Below are positions 55,408 to 64,000 of a stretch of 64,000 bases of DNA, one piece after another. Origin of the DNA: JBMNGH01 sp050949725 (GTDB lineage Bacteria > Bacillota > Thermosediminibacteria > Thermosediminibacterales > Tepidanaerobacteraceae); NCBI GenBank assembly GCA_050949725.1, contig JBMNGH010000011.1, positions 1-64,000 on the forward strand, read 5' to 3'. Within the stretch, counting starts at the first letter, position 1, and each line of letters opens with the position of its first letter. A program made the translations under genes and the position numbers. The notes beneath the pieces are model-generated. The model ran no database searches. It was not told where the DNA came from and saw only the letters and a program-made list of their open reading frames with translations.

Positions 55408-56667
55408 TTATTTCACCTCCTTCAGATACAAAAGTTTTTGATACTCTGAAAGAGGTCTGGCGCTATCTTCGGGGCTTGAAGTGCTTATTAAGCTTTGGCT
55501 AATATCTATCGGTAAATCGTAAAGCCCTTTTTCACATATGTTTTTTACGGTCTGATACTTTATTGAATAAGGATTAGTGGAAAATTCACCCCTGGAATTT
55601 AGTTTTAAATGAGTAGCTAACAGCTCGTTATTGCCATATATTCGTATTACCTTGTCACTTATCTGTACGGTTACTTCTTGGTTTATGAAAATGTAGGGGG
55701 CAGAATAGAAGTTAGAGTCAAAGCTTATATGACAGTTAGTGTTTACCTTGCGAGTTACCCATGTGGAAAAATCGTAATCTTTATGTGGTAAAGGATTTAG
55801 CTTTGGTTTTTCTTCAGTTTCAAAAACTTCCTTGGGTATCTTTTTGGTTGTGCCATGAATACGGCAGTTACAAATGTCTTCAAGCCACAAGTCAAGTTTT
55901 GTTTTGTATTCTTCAAAGTCTTTAAAATTTCTGCCTTTGAAAAAGTTGTTTTTTACATATTTTACTCCTGATTCTACCTTAGCTTTATCAGTAGGGGTTT
56001 TCACTCTACAGGGTATTGATAAAAAGTTATAGTACTTAGCGAATTCTTCGTATTGCTTTTGGTATACGGGTTCATAAAAGTTAGCTTGTAGAATTGCAGC
56101 TTTAAGGTTGTCTGTTTTAACGGTTTTAGGTACTCCGCCAAAGTATTTAAAGGCATGTTCGTGACATCTGATAAAGGTTTTTACTTCTTGGTCAAATACT
56201 GTTTCACAGTACATCAATCTTGAATAACAAAGCACCATACAAAAGACCCAAGCTTTTTTTAGTTTTCCGGAAGGATCAGGCACTTTGCCTATGTAGCCAA
56301 AGTCTACTTGGGCTTCTTCTGAGGGAAGGGTGTTGTTTACCATGTATACCTCGGTATTTGATTTCTTGTATTCTCTTACGTATCTTTTTATCGTATCGTA
56401 AGAGCCAGTGTAACCATACTCGCTTGAAAGGTCTTGGTATATTCTAGTTGCGCTAAGTTCCTGGTTTATTTTTGTATCAATAATTTCTTTATATGGGTCT
56501 ATTATTGTGGGAACAGGTTTTCTCTTTATTTCTTCACTGTTTTTTATTTTTTTTAATATCTCCCTCACTGTTCCTCTATCTATTTCTAGCATTCTTGCTA
56601 TTTGAGATTTGTTGTATCCTTTGTCAAAAAGCGTTTTGATGGTCGTATACATATTTTCCCTCAGCAC
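55408..56667 (-). CDS. istA: IS21 transposase IstA
   Basis: A 419-residue DDE transposase. The N-terminal helix-turn-helix is at residues 15-40 (GYNKSQIARMLEIDRGTVRE). The catalytic triad is D122 (QVDFGYIG), D186 (KTDNLKA) and E232 (KAKVESGVKYVK). The C-terminal beta domain follows (HISFDSNFYSAPY). Reading frame intact, so the element may be active. Confidence 0.95.
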   Translation of the reverse strand: MLRENMYTTIKTLFDKGYNKSQIARMLEIDRGTVREILKKIKNSEEIKRKPVPTIIDPYKEIIDTKINQELSATRIYQDLSSEYGYTGSYDTIKRYVREYKKSNTEVYMVNNTLPSEEAQVDFGYIGKVPDPSGKLKKAWVFCMVLCYSRLMYCETVFDQEVKTFIRCHEHAFKYFGGVPKTVKTDNLKAAILQANFYEPVYQKQYEEFAKYYNFLSIPCRVKTPTDKAKVESGVKYVKNNFFKGRNFKDFEEYKTKLDLWLEDICNCRIHGTTKKIPKEVFETEEKPKLNPLPHKDYDFSTWVTRKVNTNCHISFDSNFYSAPYIFINQEVTVQISDKVIRIYGNNELLATHLKLNSRGEFSTNPYSIKYQTVKNICEKGLYDLPIDISQSLISTSSPEDSARPLSEYQKLLYLKEVK

Positions 56668-56764
56668 CTTTCTACCTCCTTTGGCTAAAATACCAAAGGA
56701 AGATATTTTATTCTACTGAGGGATTTTCCTTCCCATTTTTGATGGATTTATTTTACCATTAACA

Positions 56765-56774
56765 GGCTAAGAAC
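56765..56774 (-). repeat. CRISPR repeat truncated by IS21
   Basis: Only GGCTAAGAAC, one end of the repeat, remains (the last A of the IS end may also belong). It is followed by a normal 36-base spacer at 56775-56810 and the first complete repeat. Confidence 0.9.
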
Positions 56775-58759
56775 GGTAATACCTTCATTGCGATAAGGAG
56801 GGAGAAATCAGTTTCAATTCCTCATAGGTAGGCTAAGAACCTGTCTTAAGGTTTTTTATTTTTGCGAGTTGTATGCGTTTCAATTCCTCATAGGTAGGCT
56901 AAGAACCTCCTGTAAAGCCTGTGTAGCGTATCCAGAGGCCGTTTCAATTCCTCATAGGTAGGCTAAGAACCCACAATTATTCCGGGACTTGCTTGGTACC
57001 AACTAGAGTTTCAATTCCTCATAGGTAGGCTAAGAACATTGTGAAGGTCATTCTTCACCACCACCTTGGTTGTGTTTCAATTCCTCATAGGTAGGCTAAG
57101 AACCGGAAGGTTTCCGCATCACCTTGAGCGGTAGCACTGGTTTCAATTCCTCATAGGTAGGCTAAGAACTTTGAGCGACATATTCACCAGGACCTCGAGG
57201 ACAGTTTCAATTCCTCATAGGTAGGCTAAGAACTGTTTTGCCATAGCCGGTCATTCCGGTGACAAACATGGTTTCAATTCCTCATAGGTAGGCTAAGAAC
57301 TTTTCCCATTCACCCCAGCAGCCAATATACCTGTTACAGTTTCAATTCCTCATAGGTAGGCTAAGAACTTTGTAGCCAATGTTAAATATCCATTTTTTTG
57401 CGAGTTTCAATTCCTCATAGGTAGGCTAAGAACTCTTTGGGAACAAGGCCATGTAGAAGTATCGGGATAGTTTCAATTCCTCATAGGTAGGCTAAGAACG
57501 TTTGCAAGGGTGCTGTCGTTTATTATAGATAAGGTGTTTCAATTCCTCATAGGTAGGCTAAGAACGCGGTAAATCAGATTTTACTGAAACGGAAATGATA
57601 CGTTTCAATTCCTCATAGGTAGGCTAAGAACTTTGATAGCACGAATCAAAGCTGGTCATATGACAATGTTTCAATTCCTCATAGGTAGGCTAAGAACTCG
57701 TGAAAGAGTATATTTTGGGGAAATTCAAAATCAGGTTTCAATTCCTCATAGGTAGGCTAAGAACTAGTGTAAAAGTATTCAGAGGTAACTATGATAAATC
57801 GTTTCAATTCCTCATAGGTAGGCTAAGAACTTTATTAAATAATAGCTTTACCTTAGTTAAAGAAATGTTTCAATTCCTCATAGGTAGGCTAAGAACCTAT
57901 AAAACGTAGGCTTGATATGCAGATGGGAAATCAGTTTCAATTCCTCATAGGTAGGCTAAGAACCCTCTCTGATAGTACCATCGGTATACCGCAAGTAAAG
58001 TTTCAATTCCTCATAGGTAGGCTAAGAACTGAAGTACACATCTTCGTAGTACTCAGGCTCCTCAGGTTTCAATTCCTCATAGGTAGGCTAAGAACTAATA
58101 ATAATATATCTATATAATAATATATCTAATAGTTTCAATTCCTCATAGGTAGGCTAAGAACGGGTTTGAAAACGGAGAAGTGCCTGAGGGATGGAAGTTT
58201 CAATTCCTCATAGGTAGGCTAAGAACGTCTATAGTAGATGCCGAGATAGGCATCGTTGAAGGTTTCAATTCCTCATAGGTAGGCTAAGAACCTTTGACAT
58301 GGCAGCTTCGAAATCCATACCCATTTTAGGTTTCAATTCCTCATAGGTAGGCTAAGAACGTATGGCATATAACACTGTTTCAATTCAAAAAGATGTGTTT
58401 CAATTCCTCATAGGTAGGCTAAGAACATTTATTAATTATATTATATCATGTATTTCAGTAAATGGTTTCAATTCCTCATAGGTAGGCTAAGAACTCCCAT
58501 CCGGGATGAATAAATATGTGCCGGTGTCATGTTTCAATTCCTCATAGGTAGGCTAAGAACGCTATAAGTACACTCTTCCCGACGGAACGGGATACAGTTT
58601 CAATTCCTCATAGGTAGGCTAAGAACATGTAGTAGTAGCCTCTCGTGTCCTCTTTTTTATTTGTTTCAATTCCTCATAGGTAGGCTAAGAACCATTTTCT
58701 TAAGTCCCTTACTAGATAGCTCAAGTTCTGTTTCAATTCCTCATAGGTAGGCTAAGAAC

Positions 58760-59415
58760 ATAATTACAAAACAGGACAGCTTGCAAGAATATATTGTTTC
58801 AATTCCTCATAGGTAGGCTAAGAACTTTCTAACCTATTAGATATCCTCTCCATATTAACTCGTTTCAATTCCTCATAGGTAGGCTAAGAACAAGTAGTTC
58901 TGAATTTCGTCTTTGTCCTATTGCTGGTTTCAATTCCTCATAGGTAGGCTAAGAACACTCTACTTTGACTTCTAGGTGACCATTTGATTATAGTTTCAAT
59001 TCCTCATAGGTAGGCTAAGAACCTACAGGGGACGGAAGCCCGATGGAGCGAGAAAAAGTTTCAATTCCTCATAGGTAGGCTAAGAACATAATTACAAAAC
59101 AGGACAGCTTGCAAGAATATATTGTTTCAATTCCTCATAGGTAGGCTAAGAACTTTCTAACCTATTAGATATCCTCTCCATATTAACTCGTTTCAATTCC
59201 TCATAGGTAGGCTAAGAACAAGTAGTTCTGAATTTCGTCTTTGTCCTATTGCTGGTTTCAATTCCTCATAGGTAGGCTAAGAACACTCTACTTTGACTTC
59301 TAGGTGACCATTTGATTATAGTTTCAATTCCTCATAGGTAGGCTAAGAACCTACAGGGGACGGAAGCCCGATGGAGCGAGAAAAAGTTTCAATTCCTCAT
59401 AGGTAGGCTAAGAAC
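58760..59415. repeat. Tandem duplication of five spacer-repeat units
   Basis: Bases 58760-59087 recur as 59088-59415, a 328-bp exact offset covering five consecutive spacers and repeats. The five spacers begin ATAATTACAA, TTTCTAACCT, AAGTAGTTCT, ACTCTACTTT and CTACAGGGGA in both copies. Confidence 0.9.
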
Positions 59416-60346
59416 TCGCTTCCTAAGCGACGGACTGTACGTCGAGAATGGGTTTCAATTCCTCATAGGTAGGCTAAGAACGTAGAATTGCAATATGCAG
59501 AAGAACAATTACATCTAGGTTTCAATTCCTCATAGGTAGGCTAAGAACGGGTAGGATTTACTGGTTTACACGATGCTTTGATAAGTTTCAATTCCTCATA
59601 GGTAGGCTAAGAACTAGGATGGACAAGGATGTGTGCTGTTTAATTGTTCTAGTTTCAATTCCTCATAGGTAGGCTAAGAACTTTTTCTAGTAAGTTCGTT
59701 AGTAAACTTATAACATAGTTTCAATTCCTCATAGGTAGGCTAAGAACTAATGAATGTGTTAAACTTACCAACGGCAGAACAATTGTTTCAATTCCTCATA
59801 GGTAGGCTAAGAACCATAGAACACGAACTATACAATTATGAGCAAACCAAGTTTCAATTCCTCATAGGTAGGCTAAGAACGATATAGTTTCAGATAACCA
59901 CCATCAGCAATTAACAGTTTCAATTCCTCATAGGTAGGCTAAGAACGAGGGTGCTGACAATGAGAAAAAATATGTTTACCTACGTGTTTCAATTCCTCAT
60001 AGGTAGGCTAAGAACACAAGACTCACCATTAACCAAAGGTTGCTCACCGCAGTTTCAATTCCTCATAGGTAGGCTAAGAACCATCATCATCTATATTCTT
60101 TACTTTACTTATCTTTAGTTTCAATTCCTCATAGGTAGGCTAAGAACAAAATTGAAAGGATGGGTTAAATGTTAAAGAATATGTTTCAATTCCTCATAGG
60201 TAGGCTAAGAACCATTCACAAATAAGCCGCATCCTCGACAAACACGCGTTTCAATTCCTCATAGGTAGGCTAAGAACTCTAGTATTCTGATAATTTAGTA
60301 TAATCCAGAAATTGCCGTTTCAATTCCTCATAGGTAGGCTAAGAAC

Positions 60347-60578
60347 TAATATACCATATGGAATACCTTTGTCATTTACTAGTTTCAATTCCTCATAGGT
60401 AGGCTAAGAACTCACTTCTGGGATGAGTTAGAGGGGGCGTTTGAAAAGTTTCAATTCCTCATAGGTAGGCTAAGAACTAGCGTCACAAACATTACTTTAT
60501 CTTCCGTGTCGGAGTTTCAATTCCTCATAGGTAGGCTAAGAACTAATATACCATATGGAATACCTTTGTCATTTACTA
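60347..60578. repeat. Single spacer repeated three units apart
   Basis: The spacer beginning TAATATACCATATGG occurs at 60347-60381 and again at 60544-60578, with two different spacers between, an offset of 197 bp. Confidence 0.9.
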
Positions 60579-61401
60579 GTTTCAATTCCTCATAGGTAGG
60601 CTAAGAACCTACTTCGAACCAAAAACAATCCCGATTCCGAAAAGTTTCAATTCCTCATAGGTAGGCTAAGAACCAATTTGATAAAGGCTTAAGAGCTGCA
60701 TCTGCTGCCGGTTTCAATTCCTCATAGGTAGGCTAAGAACTTTCCTTTGTGTTTCTGTGACACGCTCTAAGTCTTAGTTTCAATTCCTCATAGGTAGGCT
60801 AAGAACGAAGTAGTTCTGAATTTCGTCTTTGTCCTATTGCTGGTTTCAATTCCTCATAGGTAGGCTAAGAACCCGCTTGTTTTCTTAACTCTTCCGGTAG
60901 CCAATTCATGTTTCAATTCCTCATAGGTAGGCTAAGAACCCAAGAAGATAATCGAGAGAGACATGAAAGAAGTCTGGTTTCAATTCCTCATAGGTAGGCT
61001 AAGAACTGGCAGGAGGAAAAAGAATACAGGATTTATTCTGCGTTTCAATTCCTCATAGGTAGGCTAAGAACCGTTATTGTTCCCGAGGTATTTAATCCGT
61101 ACGTTAGTTTCAATTCCTCATAGGTAGGCTAAGAACATAGCCTATCAACACCCCGCCATATTCCCCGAAAAACGTTTCAATTCCTCATAGGTAGGCTAAG
61201 AACGAATTATGCCTGATTGTCATAGTGGAGCAGGTTGTGGTTTCAATTCCTCATAGGTAGGCTAAGAACTATTGACAATTTACGGTTAGCTAAGTTATAA
61301 TAGTAAGTTTCAATTCCTCATAGGTAGGCTAAGAACCTCCCTTAATATATTCACAGGCTCTGGCCACAAGGGTTTCAATTCCTCATAGGTAGGCTAAGAA
61401 C

Positions 61402-62305
61402 TATCCCTACGTGAACAGGGCTACAATTGGCAGGAAAGTTTCAATTCCTCATAGGTAGGCTAAGAACACTGTGTGGAAATACTTAAAACCTATCAACTTT
61501 TTGTGTTTCAATTCCTCATAGGTAGGCTAAGAACTGCTTGAGCTTCCACAGGGGGCGAAGGTCAAGCCGCGTTTCAATTCCTCATAGGTAGGCTAAGAAC
61601 CGAATAGTCCTGTCGCACTCTGCTATCTGCGACAAAAGTTTCAATTCCTCATAGGTAGGCTAAGAACCAGATGGAGGCTCTAGAGAGGCTATACCGGGAT
61701 ATCAGTTTCAATTCCTCATAGGTAGGCTAAGAACGGCGTAACCGTAGCAGCATTGTTGTTTCCGTAACAAAGTTTCAATTCCTCATAGGTAGGCTAAGAA
61801 CAAAAATTATCCATTACAAGGTTTACATTCAAGCCTTGGTTTCAATTCCTCATAGGTAGGCTAAGAACGCACAACTTCATCTGTCCACCCATACCTTTTT
61901 TGTATCGTTTCAATTCCTCATAGGTAGGCTAAGAACCTGCTATTTTAGCCAAATCAATCACTTTCACCAGATGTTTCAATTCCTCATAGGTAGGCTAAGA
62001 ACTATCCCTACGTGAACAGGGCTACAATTGGCAGGAAAGTTTCAATTCCTCATAGGTAGGCTAAGAACACTGTGTGGAAATACTTAAAACCTATCAACTT
62101 TTTGTGTTTCAATTCCTCATAGGTAGGCTAAGAACTGCTTGAGCTTCCACAGGGGGCGAAGGTCAAGCCGCGTTTCAATTCCTCATAGGTAGGCTAAGAA
62201 CCGAATAGTCCTGTCGCACTCTGCTATCTGCGACAAAAGTTTCAATTCCTCATAGGTAGGCTAAGAACCAGATGGAGGCTCTAGAGAGGCTATACCGGGA
62301 TATCA
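61402..62305. repeat. Five-spacer block duplicated with four spacers between
   Basis: The spacers beginning TATCCCTACG, ACTGTGTGGA, TGCTTGAGCT, CGAATAGTCC and CAGATGGAGG appear in order from 61402 and again from 62003, an offset of 601 bp or nine units, with four unique spacers between. Confidence 0.9.
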
Positions 62306-64000
62306 GTTTCAATTCCTCATAGGTAGGCTAAGAACCTATAAGAAGGCCAACAGACAAGCCTCCCGGATGGGTTTCAATTCCTCATAGGTAGGCTAAGAAC
62401 CAGTATCAGGGCAGGGCGATGGGGCCAGGATAAAGCTGTTTCAATTCCTCATAGGTAGGCTAAGAACTGACAATAAAAGTGGTATCTTTGTAGCAGAAAG
62501 TGAGTTTCAATTCCTCATAGGTAGGCTAAGAACCCAGAACCTTTCAGCGGCGTCTGCCAGGGCAAGTGCCGTTTCAATTCCTCATAGGTAGGCTAAGAAC
62601 CTCAAGCTCTGTTTCCAGCGCAGGCCGGAGGTAGATGTTTCAATTCCTCATAGGTAGGCTAAGAACGTATCCGGTATTGTTTGGGTAAGGACTGGCCGGC
62701 GCGTTTCAATTCCTCATAGGTAGGCTAAGAACCTCTTTGATGTGCTCTACGACATTAATACAATCCGAAGTTTCAATTCCTCATAGGTAGGCTAAGAACT
62801 AAAATGGAAATTTGGAAAAGAGACGAGAAAACAGGAATGTTTCAATTCCTCATAGGTAGGCTAAGAACTTGTAGAAAAGACACCACCAATCAATATGCAT
62901 TCGCGTTTCAATTCCTCATAGGTAGGCTAAGAACGGGGATAACTTCATACATACACAAAAAGATAAAAATCGTTTCAATTCCTCATAGGTAGGCTAAGAA
63001 CTATTAGTATGTAGTTATAAAGTCTACCTCAATAAATGTTTCAATTCCTCATAGGTAGGCTAAGAACATTATTCTATAACATTGATTGTTAATGGTGTAT
63101 TTTTGTTTCAATTCCTCATAGGTAGGCTAAGAACCTGCTTGAAGAAATGAAACCAACGCTAAAGGGCTTTGTTTCAATTCCTCATAGGTAGGCTAAGAAC
63201 GCTGCTCCGGCAGACTTGGTAAAAGGGTTTAGGAATTGTTTCAATTCCTCATAGGTAGGCTAAGAACATTGGAATTATTCAGCTCCTCATGGTGCAGGTA
63301 GAAGTTTCAATTCCTCATAGGTAGGCTAAGAACTTTTTAACCTCCTTAATATTATATTTACATTATATAGTTTCAATTCCTCATAGGTAGGCTAAGAACA
63401 AGGATATACGTGGGAAAGTGCTAGAATTATTGCTGTGTTTCAATTCCTCATAGGTAGGCTAAGAACAAGATGAAATATCTCAGCGTTGGGAGGAACTAAA
63501 GGTGTTTCAATTCCTCATAGGTAGGCTAAGAACGGAGAAATGGAGCGGCTTCACAAGCTGGATAAGTAGCGTTTCAATTCCTCATAGGTAGGCTAAGAAC
63601 GCCCGCCCAGATCATTACAGCTGCGTCCTCCATAGGTTTCAATTCCTCATAGGTAGGCTAAGAACTTTTTGCTTATAAACAGAACATATGTTTTTATACA
63701 AGTTTCAATTCCTCATAGGTAGGCTAAGAACCGCAACCGCTTCGCAAGGCTCGAACGGCCCCTCGGCAGTTTCAATTCCTCATAGGTAGGCTAAGAACGC
63801 GTTTCCGCCTCCCTTGTCCCGTCCGTGAAGCTGGGTTTCAATTCCTCATAGGTAGGCTAAGAACCTATAGAGCAAACAAAGCAGAAGGAAAATTCATAGA
63901 GGTTTCAATTCCTCATAGGTAGGCTAAGAACTTCTTCTGTAAGGTTAGCTATGTTCCCTGCATTTATAGTTTCAATTCCTCATAGGTAGGCTAAGAACAC

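Larger units (their letters stand above)
54591..56764 (-). mobile_element. IS21-family insertion sequence
   Basis: A 2174-bp element beginning TGTTATTG and ending with the complement of TGTTAATGG; the inverted ends share blocks such as AAATCC, CAAAAA, GGGAA and GAAAATCC over about 47 bp. It carries istB and istA on the minus strand, both intact. No target duplication is visible: the left flank is spacer-like DNA and the right flank is the last ten bases of a CRISPR repeat. Confidence 0.9.
56811..64000 (-). CRISPR. Long CRISPR array, 109 complete repeats, continuing past the window
   Basis: By hand count there are 109 identical 30-base repeats (plus-strand form begins GTTTCAATTCCTCATAGG and ends GGCTAAGAAC), first at 56811-56840 and last at 63969-63998, with spacers of about 34-38 bases. 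The minus-strand form ends ATTGAAAC, the usual 8-nt crRNA 5' handle of type I-B and III systems, so I infer transcription from right to left with the leader beyond 64000. I saw no repeat variants within this run. No cas gene lies in the window. Several spacers recur (58760-59415, 60347-60578, 61402-62305). Confidence 0.97.

Noticed and set aside
56700..56810. CRISPR leader at the left end of the array
   Set aside because: The DNA is the end of IS21 and a truncated repeat; repeat polarity and terminal degeneracy both put the leader on the other side.
57700..58117. Open frames with repeated FQFLIGRLRT peptides
   Set aside because: The repeated peptide is the translation of the CRISPR repeat; the frames follow spacer lengths by chance. 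The same holds for the frame at 62804-62992.

Overview
The window reads as one contiguous chromosome segment from a spore-forming, low-GC clostridial Firmicute. The evidence is the str-S10-spc-alpha ribosomal supercluster in Firmicute order with the ECF transporter genes, truA and rplM at its end, a YbxF-type L7Ae gene next to rpsL, and the sporulation/division cluster spoVT, yabP, yabQ, divIC, yabR and a SpoIID-domain gene. A thermophilic relative of Tepidanaerobacter or Thermosediminibacter is my guess from general character only; no rRNA is present to test it.

Positions 6-30825 (all minus strand) hold one long informational block. In transcription order it is rpoB, rpoC, ybxF, an intergenic terminator, rpsL, rpsG, fusA, tuf, the S10, spc and alpha clusters, ecfA1-ecfA2-ecfT, truA and rplM. 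rpmD (L30) is missing between rpsE and rplO. rpoB is split by a one-base frameshift that is most likely a sequence error, and its product has a very acidic C-terminal tail of about 115 residues. rplKAJL is not upstream of rpoB; in its place is a 1.6 kb decayed insertion element flanked by 17-bp direct repeats.

Positions 32722-46336 are the mfd-prsA-spoVT-flippase-mazG-hup-spoIID-yabP-yabQ-divIC-yabR-gppA cluster (minus strand), interrupted by a plus-strand pckA. It couples transcription repair, sporulation control, cell-envelope synthesis, nucleotide clean-up and division. Positions 46550-51744 are more miscellaneous: a PrsW-like membrane protein with an apparently non-canonical start, a zinc-ribbon DNA methyltransferase, a secreted DUF1002 protein, two small redox/unknown proteins, and trpP, a predicted tryptophan transporter controlled by a T-box leader with two tandem promoters.

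From 52310 to the end the DNA is mobile or CRISPR-derived. An IS1634-type element (52440-54416) is flanked by an unusually long duplication of 129-130 bp whose endpoint lies inside a degenerate terminal CRISPR repeat. Next comes an IS21-type element (54591-56764), which has no target duplication and separates that terminal repeat from the main array. The array then runs with 109 complete 30-nt repeats (hand count) to the last base and continues out of the window. The repeat reads naturally on the minus strand (ending ATTGAAAC), so the leader and any cas genes should lie beyond position 64000 and the part seen here is the old, leader-distal end. Internal block duplications of spacers show recombination within the array.
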